Assembly (NCBI GenBank): GCA_018260285.1
Contig: JAGLBH010000007.1
Span: 1 to 23,437, forward strand
Source: Arthrobacter sp.
Lineage (GTDB): Bacteria > Actinomycetota > Actinomycetes > Actinomycetales > Micrococcaceae
Length of the DNA: 23,437 bases
Direction of reading: 5' to 3'
Shown here: positions 14,721-21,852 of the stretch, one piece after another
Layout: each line of letters starts with the position of its first letter
Numbering within the stretch: the first letter of the stretch is position 1
Position numbers and translations under genes: made by a program
Notes under the pieces: model-generated
Told to the model about the DNA's origin: nothing
What the model saw: only the letters and a program-made list of their open reading frames with translations
Databases searched by the model: none

Positions 14721-14740
14721 GGGTAATGCAGAGTAATGCA
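14721..14740. promoter_or_regulatory. 10-bp direct repeat in the divergent promoter region
   Basis: GGGTAATGCA (14721-14730) followed directly by GAGTAATGCA (14731-14740). A 10-bp period puts both copies on one DNA face, as expected of a regulator site. It lies 40-60 bp upstream of the acyl-CoA ligase start and just upstream of the peptide operon -10 box. Confidence 0.5.
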
Positions 14741-14767
14741 AATTTCCCCCCAGGAGACTGCGAGGAC

Positions 14768-14773
14768 TAGACT
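14768..14773 (+). promoter_or_regulatory. Candidate -10 box of the peptide ABC operon
   Basis: TAGACT, giving a leader of about 48 nt to the ATG at 14828. The -35 is weak. Confidence 0.4.
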
Positions 14774-14827
14774 CAGAACCCACATTCACTGTGTGACCGC
14801 TCTCACTGATCTCAAGGACAGGTGCCC

Positions 14828-16453
14828 ATGCGTCAGAAATCACTCGCAGCACGCTCCATTGCTGTCGTCGGCCTCGCCACCCTGGCTCTCACGGCCTGCA
14901 CGGGCCCCTCGGGCGGGGGAACTGCCTCATCCTCCGGATCCTCGGCTCTGACTGTCGGAACCACGGACAAGGTCACGTCCCTTGACCCGGCCGGCTCGTA
15001 CGACAACGGCTCGACCATGCTGCAGAAGCAGGTCTTCGCCTACCTCCTGTCCGCCAAGCCGGGCAGCTCTGAGGTCGTTCCGGACGCGGCTGAGTCCGCC
15101 TCCTTCACGAAGCCCACGCAGTACACGGTCAAGCTCAAGAGCGGCCTCAAGTTTGCCAACGGGCACGTCCTGGACTCCAAGGACGTGAAGTTCAGCTTCG
15201 ACCGCATCAAGAAGATCAACGACCCGAACGGCCCCGCCTCGCTCCTCGGCAACCTCGTGAGCGTGGAGACCCCGGACGCCACGACCGTCGTCTTTAACCT
15301 CAAGGCCCCCAACGACCAGACGTTCCCGCAGATCCTCTCCACCTCGGCCGCGCCGATCGTGGACGACGAGGTCTTCCCGGCGGACAAGGTCCTCCCGGAT
15401 GCGGACGTCGTCAAGGCGAAGGCCTTCGCCGGCCCGTACACGATCGACTCGTACAACCTCAACACCCTCGTCTCCTTCAAGGCGAACCCCGAGTACAAGG
15501 GGATGCTGGGGAAGGCCAAGACGGACACCGTCAACCTCAAGTACTACTCGGACTCGAACAACCTCAAGCTGGACGTCCAGCAGGGCAACATCGACGTGGC
15601 GTGGCGCTCCCTCACGGCCACCGACGTCGAATCCCTCGGCAGCGACAGCAAGCTGACCGTGCACAAGGGTCCGGGCGGGGAGATCCGCTACATCGTCTTC
15701 AACTTCGACACTCAGCCCTTCGGCGCGAAGGCCGAGGGGGCCGACCCGAAGAAGGCTCTCGCCGTTCGCCAGGCGGTCGCCAACCTCGTGGACCGCGAGG
15801 CCCTCTCCAAGGACGTCTACAAGGGCACCTACACCCCCCTGTACTCCTACGTGCCGGACGGTTTCACGGGCGCCACCACCCCGTTCAAGGAGATGTACGG
15901 GGACGGCTCCGGCAAGCCGAGCGCCGACAAGGCCAAGAAGGCCCTGACGGACGCGGGCATCACGACGCCGGTGACCCTCCAGCTTCAGTACAACCCGGAT
16001 CACTACGGCAAGTCCTCGGGCGACGAGTACGCCAAGATCAAGTCCCAGCTCGAGGGCTCGGGCCTCTTCAAGGTGGACCTCAAGTCCACTGAATGGGTGA
16101 CCTACGCCAAGGAGCGCACCAAGGACGCCTACCCGGCCTACCAGCTCGGCTGGTTCCCGGACTACTCGGATGCGGACAACTACCTGACGCCGTTCTTCAC
16201 GAAGGACAACTTCGTGGCGAACCACTACGACAACGCCACGGTCCAGCGCCTCATCGGCGAGCAGGCGGTCAACCCGGACAAGGCGGCTCGCACCAAGCAG
16301 ATCGGGGAGATCCAGACCGAGGTGGCCAAGGACATCTCCACTCTGCCGCTCCTCCAGGGATCGCAGGTCGCGGTCTCCGGCAAGGACGTCAAGGGAGTGG
16401 ACGAGACCCTCGACCCGTCCTTCACCTTCCGGCTGGCCCTGCTCAGCAAGTAG
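14828..16453 (+). CDS. Family 5 extracellular solute-binding lipoprotein of a peptide-type ABC transporter
   Basis: 541 residues. A lipoprotein signal (MRQKSLAARSIAVVGLATLALTAC, lipidated Cys24) is followed by a Gly/Ser linker and the SBP_bac_5 fold. Visible family features are TSLDPAGSYDNGSTMLQKQVFAYLL, KSGLKFANGHVLDSKDVKFSFDRIK (about 100-125), the later YIVFNFDTQPFGAK...VRQAVANLVDREAL block and AYQLGWFPDYSDADNYLTPFF. It captures the substrate outside the cell for the permeases encoded next. The ATG at 14828 is chosen because AAGGA lies 9 nt upstream; the in-frame GTG at 14822 is only 3 nt from it. The substrate is probably an oligopeptide, but nickel, glycosides or other solutes are possible in this family. 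Confidence 0.94.
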   Translation: MRQKSLAARSIAVVGLATLALTACTGPSGGGTASSSGSSALTVGTTDKVTSLDPAGSYDNGSTMLQKQVFAYLLSAKPGSSEVVPDAAESASFTKPTQYTVKLKSGLKFANGHVLDSKDVKFSFDRIKKINDPNGPASLLGNLVSVETPDATTVVFNLKAPNDQTFPQILSTSAAPIVDDEVFPADKVLPDADVVKAKAFAGPYTIDSYNLNTLVSFKANPEYKGMLGKAKTDTVNLKYYSDSNNLKLDVQQGNIDVAWRSLTATDVESLGSDSKLTVHKGPGGEIRYIVFNFDTQPFGAKAEGADPKKALAVRQAVANLVDREALSKDVYKGTYTPLYSYVPDGFTGATTPFKEMYGDGSGKPSADKAKKALTDAGITTPVTLQLQYNPDHYGKSSGDEYAKIKSQLEGSGLFKVDLKSTEWVTYAKERTKDAYPAYQLGWFPDYSDADNYLTPFFTKDNFVANHYDNATVQRLIGEQAVNPDKAARTKQIGEIQTEVAKDISTLPLLQGSQVAVSGKDVKGVDETLDPSFTFRLALLSK

Positions 16454-16475
16454 CATCAGCCCAGCCCCACCCCCT

Positions 16476-16505
16476 GCGGCGGCAGCTCTCACCGGCTGCC
16501 GCCGC
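16476..16505 (+). terminator. Intra-operon hairpin after the binding-protein gene
   Basis: GCGGCGGCAGC (16476-16486) and GCTGCCGCCGC (16495-16505), a perfect 11-bp stem with an 8-nt loop, followed only by CTTTC. A partial terminator or 3'-stabiliser here would give more binding protein than permease, the usual need in such operons. Confidence 0.65.
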
Positions 16506-16537
16506 CTTTCTGACACGGTCCCCTGCGAAGGAACAAC

Positions 16538-17635
16538 ATGACAGCCATGGTTGAAGCGCCCAGCGCATCGACTGAGCCCGTGGGAGCCGCCTCGGCTCGC
16601 GCGGCCAAGTCCTCGGGAGGGCTGGGGAAGTACATCCTCATCCGGTTCCTCCTCATCTTCCCCACGATCTTCATCCTCGTGTCCATGGTCTTCTTCCTCA
16701 TGCGCCTCACGGGGGATCCCATCACCGCCGCCCAGGGCGGCCGCCTGCCGCAGGAGCAGCTGGACAAGCTCATTCACGACGCCGGCTACGACCGCCCCCT
16801 GGCCGTGCAGTACGCCGACTACCTCGGCCGCATCCTCCGGGGCGACCTCGGCACCACGATCTCCGACAACCGGCCCGTGACGAGCATGCTGGCCACCTTC
16901 GGCACGGCGACGCTTGAGCTGACGATCAACGCGCTCGTCGTCGCGCTCCTCGTGGGCATCCCGCTGGGGATGCTCGCCGCGAAGCACCGGGACAAGACCC
17001 CGGACGCGCTCCTGCGCTTCCTCGCGATTCTCGGGTATGCCACGCCGGTCTTCTTCGTGGGCCTGCTCCTCAAGCTCGTCTTCTCCGTCTGGCTGGGCTG
17101 GCTCCCGGTCGCGGGCCGCGCGTCCACGGGCACCGAGCTGGCGATGACCAGCCTCGCGGCGCCCTCGGGCATCTACTGGCTCGATGCGCTGCGCTCCGGC
17201 AACATGGAGGCCTTCCAGGACATCGTCAAGCACGCCGTGCTCCCGGCACTGGCCCTGGGCCTGCTCACCGCGGGCGTCTTCCTGCGCCTCGTGCGCACGA
17301 ACCTCATCGGCACGCTCTCCCGGGACTACGTGGAGGCCGGGCGCTCGCGGGGCGTCTCCGAATACCGGCTGACGACCAAGCATGCGTACAAGCCGGCCCT
17401 CATCCCGATCATCACGGTCATGGGCCTGCAGATCGCCCTCATGCTCGGCGGGGCCGTCCTCACGGAGACCACCTTCGAGTGGAAGGGCCTCGGGTTCCAG
17501 CTGGCCCAGTACCTGACGGCCCGCGACTTCGTGGCTGTCCAGGGCATCGTCGTCATGCTGGCGATCATCGTGGCCGTGACCAACTTCGTGGTGGACATTG
17601 TCGCTGCGCTCATTGACCCCCGAGTGAGGTACTGA
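16538..17635 (+). CDS. Peptide-type ABC transporter permease (DppB-like)
   Basis: 365 residues. A cytoplasmic N-terminal extension of about 35 residues (Ala/Ser-rich) precedes TM1 (KYILIRFLLIFPTIFILVSMVFFLM) and the family mark GDP. The BPD_transp_1 domain has DLGTTISDNRPV, about six helices in all, and the EAA loop YVEAGRSRGVSEYRLTTKHAYKPALIPI that docks on the ATPase. It ends ALIDPRVRY as DppB proteins do. GAAGGA about 5 nt before the ATG is the SD. Its stop overlaps the start of the next permease by one base (TGATG), so translation is coupled. It forms the membrane pore with the next gene product. Confidence 0.95.
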   Translation: MTAMVEAPSASTEPVGAASARAAKSSGGLGKYILIRFLLIFPTIFILVSMVFFLMRLTGDPITAAQGGRLPQEQLDKLIHDAGYDRPLAVQYADYLGRILRGDLGTTISDNRPVTSMLATFGTATLELTINALVVALLVGIPLGMLAAKHRDKTPDALLRFLAILGYATPVFFVGLLLKLVFSVWLGWLPVAGRASTGTELAMTSLAAPSGIYWLDALRSGNMEAFQDIVKHAVLPALALGLLTAGVFLRLVRTNLIGTLSRDYVEAGRSRGVSEYRLTTKHAYKPALIPIITVMGLQIALMLGGAVLTETTFEWKGLGFQLAQYLTARDFVAVQGIVVMLAIIVAVTNFVVDIVAALIDPRVRY

Positions 17636-18570
17636 TGAAACTGCGCGAACCCTCTTCCTGGCCCGTCGTCTCCCACTGGAACCGATCGGTCGGCTGGCAG
17701 CGCGTCATGCTCGCGCTCGGCCTCTTCCTGACGGCCCTCCTTCTTCTCTGCGCGCTGTTCGCGCCGCTCATCGCGCCCTACGGCTACGGACAGCTCTCCG
17801 GGCCGGGCGGCAGCTTCCCCACCCAGGCGCCTCCGAGCGCGGAGCACCTCTGGGGCACCACCGTCAGCGGCTATGACGTCTTCTCCCGGGTGATCTGGGG
17901 GACGCGCACCGCCGTCGTCGTCATTGTCGTCTCGGTGCTCATGTCCATCGTGGCGGGCGTGCTGCTCGGCCTCGTCTCGGGCTACATCGGGGGGTGGCTC
18001 GACCGCGTGCTCGTGGTCATCGCGGATGCCGTCTACGCGTTCCCGTCGCTGCTCGTGGCCATTGTCGTCTCGATCGTCATCTCCGGCGGGCAGTCCTCCC
18101 TGTGGGGCGGCATCTTCTCCGCGGCCGTCTCCATCACCGTGGTCTTCATTCCGCAGTACTTCCGGGTGATCCGCGCTGAGACCGTGCGCCTCAAGGCGGA
18201 GCCGTTCGTGGAGTCCGCGATGGTGGTCGGCACCCCGGTCAGCCGCATCATCTTCAAGCACATCTACCGGAACGCCACGCGCACCCTTCCGCTGATCTTC
18301 ACGCTCAACGCGTCCGAGGCGATCCTCACCCTCGCGGGTCTCGGGTTCCTGGGCTTCGGCATCGAGCCGACGGCGGCCGCCGAGTGGGGCTTCGACCTCA
18401 ACAAGGCCATGTCCGACGTCACGGCCGGCATCTGGTGGACGGGCATCTTCCCGGGCATCGCCATTGTGCTCACCGTGCTCGGCCTGACCCTCGTCGGCGA
18501 GTCCCTCAACGATCTGTCCGATTCCAAGATCCGCACCCGCCGCAAGGCCAGCACGAAGGAGACGGCATGA
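17635..18570 (+). CDS. Peptide-type ABC transporter permease (DppC-like)
   Basis: 311 residues. A short cytoplasmic N-terminus, TM1 (VMLALGLFLTALLLLCALFAPLIAPYG), then HLWGTTVSGYDVFSRVIWGTRTAVVV, which is the DppC/OppC signature. The EAA loop is VESAMVVGTPVSRIIFKHIYRNATRTLPLIFT, and the end is GIFPGIAIVLTVLGLTLVGESLNDLSD. It pairs with the DppB-like permease. The start overlaps the upstream stop (TGATG) and the stop overlaps the downstream start (ATGA), so all three cistrons are coupled. Confidence 0.95.
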   Translation: MKLREPSSWPVVSHWNRSVGWQRVMLALGLFLTALLLLCALFAPLIAPYGYGQLSGPGGSFPTQAPPSAEHLWGTTVSGYDVFSRVIWGTRTAVVVIVVSVLMSIVAGVLLGLVSGYIGGWLDRVLVVIADAVYAFPSLLVAIVVSIVISGGQSSLWGGIFSAAVSITVVFIPQYFRVIRAETVRLKAEPFVESAMVVGTPVSRIIFKHIYRNATRTLPLIFTLNASEAILTLAGLGFLGFGIEPTAAAEWGFDLNKAMSDVTAGIWWTGIFPGIAIVLTVLGLTLVGESLNDLSDSKIRTRRKASTKETA

Positions 18571-20261
18571 GCCACGCATACGAGCCGGCCAAGCCCACAG
18601 CGGCCAGCCTGACCGCACCGGGAGAGTCGGCGGAGCGCGTCGTCGACATCTCGGACCTGGACGTTACCTTCTCCACCGACTCGGGGGAGGTGCGGGCCCT
18701 CAAGGGGATCGACCTGCAGATCCGCCGGGGGGAGATCCTCGCCGTGGTCGGCGAGTCCGGCTCCGGCAAGTCCGTGACGGCCAAGACGATCATGGGCCTG
18801 CTGCCCGAGACGGCGGAGAGCCGCGGCGTGGTCATGGTCTCCGGCAGCAATGTTGTTTCCATGACGGGCAAGCAGCTGCGGGAGTACCGCGGCAAGGACG
18901 TGGCCATGGTCTTCCAGGAGCCCTCCACGGCCCTCAACCCGGTCTTCACGGTCGGCTGGCAGATCATGGAGGGCCTGCGCGCGCACGGCGGAGTGAGCGG
19001 GGCCGAGGCGAAGAAGCGCGCCATCGAGGCGCTCCGGCAGGTCGGCATCCCCGAGCCGGAGAAGCGCGTCAACTACTACCCCCACCAGTTCTCGGGAGGG
19101 CAGAAGCAGCGCGTGGTCATCGCGGCGGCGCTCGCCCTCAAGCCGGAGATCATCGTGGCGGATGAGCCGACGACGGCCCTCGACGTCACCGTCCAGGCCG
19201 AGATCCTGGCCCTGCTGCGGAAGCTGCGGGACGAGACCGGCACGTCCATTCTCCTCATCACCCACAACATGGGCGTGGTGGCCGACCTGGCCGACCGCGT
19301 GGTGGTCATGTACCGCGGGGACATCGTGGAGCAGGCGCCCGTGGCCCAGCTCTTCGCCCAGCCTCGCGAGGAGTACACGCGCGCGCTCCTCTCTGCTGTG
19401 CCGCGCGTGGGGGCGAAGTCGGCCTCTGCGGGCGCGACCGAGCGGGTGCACTCGGGCGAAGTGCTCGTCTCGGCGCGCGGACTCGAGATTCAGTACCCGG
19501 GACGCCTCGGCTCCCCGGGCTTCAAGGCCGTGCGCGGGGTGGACTTCGACATCCATGCGGGCGAGGTCTTCGGCCTCGTGGGCGAGTCCGGCTCCGGCAA
19601 GACGACGATCGGCCGCGCGATGGCCGGGCTCAACCGGGCCACAGGCGGCTCCCTCACGGTTCTGGGCCACGAGATGGTCGGCTTCAAGGAGCGCGCGTTC
19701 AAGCCGCTCCGCAAGGACATCGGGTTCGTCTTCCAGGACCCGGCCGCCTCCTTCAACCCGCAGATGACCATCGGGGAGTGCGTGGCAGAGCCGCTGCACG
19801 TCCACACCCAGCTGTCCGGGGCGGACGTGCGCTCGCGGGTGGGGGCGCTTCTGGAGCAGGTTCAGCTTCCGGCGTCGTACGCCGACCGCTTCCCGCACGA
19901 GCTCTCCGGCGGCCAGCGCCAGCGCGCCTCCCTGGCCCGAGGCCTGGCCCTGGACCCGAAGCTGCTCATCGCGGACGAGCCCACCTCGGCGCTGGACGTG
20001 TCCGTCCAGGCGAAGGTGCTCGAGCTCTTCCGCGAGATCCAGCGCGAGCGCGGGTTTGCGGCGCTCTTCATCTCCCATGACCTGGCTGTGGTGGACGAGC
20101 TCTCCCACTGGGTGGGCGTGCTTCTGCGCGGCGAGATGGTGGAGCAGGGCGTCTGCTCGGCGGTGCTCTCCGCACCCCAGCACGAGTACACCCAGCGGCT
20201 TCTGCGCTCCCTGCCCGTGCCGGACCCGGCGGAGCAGGCCCAGCGGCGCCTGGCGGTGTAG
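18567..20261 (+). CDS. Fused double ATP-binding protein of the peptide ABC transporter (DppD-DppF type)
   Basis: 564 residues with two complete ABC ATPase domains in one chain. Domain 1: Walker A GESGSGKS at 62-69, signature FSGGQKQR at 175-182, Walker B IIVADEPTTALD at 195-206, switch His in ITHNM near 233. Domain 2: Walker A GESGSGKT at 339-346, signature LSGGQRQR at 446-453, Walker B LLIADEPTSALD at 467-478, switch His in ISHDL near 504. In many bacteria these are separate OppD and OppF proteins; fused forms are common in actinobacteria. It powers import through the two permeases. The ATG at 18567 overlaps the previous stop (ATGA). All catalytic motifs look intact. It is the last gene of the operon; no terminator is visible before the HIT relic. 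Confidence 0.96.
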   Translation: MSHAYEPAKPTAASLTAPGESAERVVDISDLDVTFSTDSGEVRALKGIDLQIRRGEILAVVGESGSGKSVTAKTIMGLLPETAESRGVVMVSGSNVVSMTGKQLREYRGKDVAMVFQEPSTALNPVFTVGWQIMEGLRAHGGVSGAEAKKRAIEALRQVGIPEPEKRVNYYPHQFSGGQKQRVVIAAALALKPEIIVADEPTTALDVTVQAEILALLRKLRDETGTSILLITHNMGVVADLADRVVVMYRGDIVEQAPVAQLFAQPREEYTRALLSAVPRVGAKSASAGATERVHSGEVLVSARGLEIQYPGRLGSPGFKAVRGVDFDIHAGEVFGLVGESGSGKTTIGRAMAGLNRATGGSLTVLGHEMVGFKERAFKPLRKDIGFVFQDPAASFNPQMTIGECVAEPLHVHTQLSGADVRSRVGALLEQVQLPASYADRFPHELSGGQRQRASLARGLALDPKLLIADEPTSALDVSVQAKVLELFREIQRERGFAALFISHDLAVVDELSHWVGVLLRGEMVEQGVCSAVLSAPQHEYTQRLLRSLPVPDPAEQAQRRLAV

Positions 20262-20266
20262 GGCGG

Positions 20267-20610
20267 TTGCCCTGGCGCGATGACCGGGTCGGCGCAGCGC
20301 GGCTCACTGATCTGCCCCGGCCCGAGCGGATGGCGTATCTCGCCGGGGTGGAGGCGCTCGCCGAGGCGGTGGAGACCGTGTGCTCCGCGCGCGACGCCGG
20401 CTTTCGCCGCGTGAACATCGAGATCCTCGGGAACAAGGACCCCTTCTTGCACGCGCACATCTGGCCCCGCTACGCGTGGGAGGCGGATGCGATGCGGGAG
20501 AAACCGGTGTGGCTGTACCCGGCGTCGCACTGGAGCGATCCAGCCTGGCAGCTCGGGGCCCAGCACGACGACCTGCGGGCGCAGCTCGCGGCGGCGCTCA
20601 GGGAAGGTCA
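20267..20610 (+). pseudogene. 5'-truncated HIT-family (diadenosine polyphosphate hydrolase-like) gene relic
   Basis: The readable part runs RVGAARLTDLPRPERMAYLAGVEALAEAVETV, then FRRVNIEILGNKDPFLHAHIWPRYAWEADAM, then KPVWLYPASHWSDPAWQLGAQHDDLRAQL. This matches an actinobacterial HIT-superfamily type with HAHIWPRYxWE as the active-site segment. The N-terminal part of the domain is missing: the homology begins right after the ABC gene stop, and only a TTG (20267) without a good SD could start it. After about 20610 the frame leaves the family and runs antisense through the hipA relic to a stop at 20660-20662. It is probably non-functional. Its 3' end is duplicated at 21287-21361. Confidence 0.7.
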
Positions 20611-20738
20611 GGCAGAGCCAGGGACAAAGAAGCGCTGTAGTCCAGTCCTGGAAGATAGGTGATCTTCTTGGCGCCATCGTCGTTTTGGGGCAGATCAGCG
20701 ACAAACTGGGCGTGCAGGGGCACTCGAAGCTTTTTCAT
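20598..20738 (-). pseudogene. Truncated hipA toxin gene (46 residues remaining)
   Basis: Reading on the minus strand from the ATG at 20738-20736 gives MKKLRVPLHAQFVADL, then KITYLPGLDYSASLSLALP, then a stop at 20600-20598. This is the N-terminal (HipA_N, 'couple_hipA') pattern: a short strand-rich start, then Tyr..SLSL.LP. Full HipA kinases are about 400 residues, so the kinase domain is gone. The start overlaps the hipB stop as ATGA, the coupling normal for hipBA. The homology ends where the 37-bp HIT repeat begins (20610), so the toxin was cut at that junction. It cannot be an active kinase. Confidence 0.7.
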
Positions 20739-21187
20739 GCGCGGCCTTGAGGATTGCCGTCGTCTTCTTTCGCCGGAAGTCTCTGCTCCTGTGACTTCTG
20801 GGGCTTCTGCTGGTTTAAGGCCGCAGTGATGCCAGAGGGAGCAGCCCAGGCGGCTATTTGTGCTTGAAGGATGTTCTTGACCCCAAGATCAAACGTGTTC
20901 AGGTAGGGGGTAGAGAACTTCTGGGGCTTGATCGTCGCTTCAGGATCTGCTTCCGACAAGGGGGTGCGCGCCGGCTCATCAAAGATCATGGGGGTGTTCA
21001 GGGCGGAGAGAAGGGCGAAGATCTTGCTCATCTCCGCGCCGCTTCGCTTGCCCTGTTCCACTCCGATCAGCCAGCTGCGAGAGACACCTGCCTGCTCGGC
21101 CAGCTGCTGCTGGGTGAGTCCTTGCACGGTGCGCGCGTCCTTGATGAATGCGCCGAGGGTGCGGGCGTTGAAGACCATGCGTGCCAT
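20735..21187 (-). CDS. HipB-like XRE-family antitoxin/regulator
   Basis: 150 residues. An XRE-type HTH covers about 8-65: RTLGAFIKDARTVQGLTQQQLAEQAGVSRSWLIGVEQGKRSGAEMSKIFALLSALNTPMIFDE. The 'xLGxFIxDARxxxGLTQQxLAExAGVSRSWLxxxExGKR' form is that of HipB antitoxins, which bind DNA and neutralise HipA kinase. The C-terminal 80 residues (KFSTPYLNTFDLGVKNILQAQIAAW...) are longer than classical HipB and lack a known domain. The toxin partner downstream is only a 46-residue relic, so this may be an orphan antitoxin or free regulator. GAGG lies about 8 nt before the ATG at 21187; the ATG at 21178 has no SD. It is lower in GC than its neighbours, consistent with transfer. Confidence 0.85.
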   Translation of the reverse strand: MARMVFNARTLGAFIKDARTVQGLTQQQLAEQAGVSRSWLIGVEQGKRSGAEMSKIFALLSALNTPMIFDEPARTPLSEADPEATIKPQKFSTPYLNTFDLGVKNILQAQIAAWAAPSGITAALNQQKPQKSQEQRLPAKEDDGNPQGRA

Positions 21188-21232
21188 CTGGCCTGCCTCA
21201 CTCTGGAGAGAAACATCGAAGAGTCGATGAAC

Positions 21233-21286
21233 GTATACATTCTTAGATGTATACGAACTGAGACATCCTGAAAAGTCTCAGTTCGT
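21233..21286. promoter_or_regulatory. Two adjacent palindromes upstream of hipB (likely operators)
   Basis: GTATACAT-TCTTAG-ATGTATAC (21233-21254) is a perfect 8-bp palindrome. ACGAACTGAGAC (21253-21264) and GTCTCAGTTCGT (21275-21286) form a perfect 12-bp one with a 10-nt centre. They touch at 21253-21254. A minus-strand -10 candidate (TATACA) falls in this region, so binding by HipB would block its own promoter. It could alternatively be a structured RNA or a recombination site. Confidence 0.6.
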
Positions 21287-21361
21287 AGACATCTGGCCCC
21301 ACCACACGCGGGAGGCGGATGTTGTGCGGGCGCAGCTCGCGGCGGCGCTCAGGGAAGGTCA
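21287..21361 (+). pseudogene. Second, internally deleted copy of the HIT gene 3' end
   Basis: In frame it reads IWPHHTREADVVRAQLAAALREGQ, equivalent to the HIT segment IWPRYAWEADAM fused directly to LRAQLAAALREGQ, with about 80 bp missing. The last 37 bp are identical to the first copy, while the first half has diverged. The stop codon of the neighbouring HTH gene (21359-21361, minus) lies at its edge. Confidence 0.75.
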
Positions 21362-21628
21362 AGCGGCGAGGTCTTTGTAGCGCTGCCGAACAGCCTCGCC
21401 TGAAGTGCCAATAATTCCGCCGATGACGGCCCACGTCACTCCCCGCTTGCGGGCTTCGCGGATGGCTTCAATCATGTGACGCTCAGCAAGACTCCGCTCC
21501 GCGGTGGCGTTCCGAAGGCGGAGAAGGGCAGCGACGTTAATTTCATCCTCAGCGCGGGGATCGTCATTCTCACACTGTTCGACCAGGACTTCTGCGTGGT
21601 CGAGAATCTCTTGGACTGTGCGGGGCAT
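21359..21628 (-). CDS. Small HTH-domain protein
   Basis: 89 residues starting MPRTVQEILDHAEVLVEQCENDDPRAEDEINVAALLRLRNATAERSLAERHMIEAIREARKRGVTWAVIGGIIGTSGEAVRQRYKDLAA. The last 35 residues form a sigma-4/Xre-like HTH (REARKRGVTWAVIGGIIGTSGEAVRQRY), preceded by a helical, possibly dimerising region with many charged residues. Small proteins like this often act as regulators or antitoxins; no toxin gene is visible next to it. GAGGTGAT lies 7 nt before the ATG, a strong SD, and an in-frame stop just upstream fixes the start. Its stop codon coincides with the HIT repeat, so its C-terminus may have been trimmed by the same event that cut hipA. Confidence 0.75.
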   Translation of the reverse strand: MPRTVQEILDHAEVLVEQCENDDPRAEDEINVAALLRLRNATAERSLAERHMIEAIREARKRGVTWAVIGGIIGTSGEAVRQRYKDLAA

Positions 21629-21652
21629 ACTCGAATCACCTCAAGAACTTCT

Positions 21653-21671
21653 TGGAGGTATCCGACCTCCA
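21653..21671. promoter_or_regulatory. Inverted repeat upstream of the small HTH gene
   Basis: TGGAGGT (21653-21659), centre ATCCG, ACCTCCA (21665-21671), 25-43 bp upstream of the ATG. It is a candidate operator for self-regulation. A TTGACA hexamer on the minus strand (plus-strand TGTCAA at 21777-21782) lies far upstream with TAGACC 19 bp below it and may be the promoter. Confidence 0.4.
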
Positions 21672-21840
21672 GGAGGATCGCCGCTTGGTTTGCCCCACGG
21701 AGCATTGTCACCCCGTCGCCCATGCTTATAGGCCGAAGGTGCAACAAGCGGGTCTAGCGTGAATCCAAGTTACCTTGTCAAAAGGCTGGCGGCAATGGAC
21801 ACGAAAATCTGTTGCCGCAGCCGACGGTCCCCGCCCGGGC

Positions 21841-21846
21841 TAGACT
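21841..21846 (+). promoter_or_regulatory. -10 box giving a leaderless DUF2200 transcript
   Basis: TAGACT followed by CCCCGC and then the ATG at 21853, so the +1 expected seven bases below the box is the A of ATG. No SD is present. Confidence 0.6.
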
Positions 21847-21852
21847 CCCCGC

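Larger units (their letters stand above)
20574..21361. repeat. 37-bp exact direct repeats flanking the hipB-hipA' module
   Basis: Positions 20574-20610 and 21325-21361 are identical over 37 bp and are the 3' end of the HIT gene. Upstream of the second copy, 21287-21324 resembles 20457-20494 (HIT segment ACATCTGGCCCC...GGAGGCGGAT) with several mismatches, so the second copy is a HIT fragment with about 80 bp deleted. The enclosed segment holds hipB, the hipA relic and two palindromes. Confidence 0.9.

Noticed and set aside
14927..17383. Very long minus-strand open frame (over 800 codons) opposite the peptide ABC genes
   Set aside because: It is a mirror of high-GC coding sequence: Arg/Leu/Glu/Val-rich, with no domain, while the plus strand carries clear family motifs.
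21472..21747. 91-codon minus-strand frame overlapping the small HTH gene
   Set aside because: It overlaps the better supported HTH gene in another frame and has no family match; only its first 30 codons lie outside that gene.
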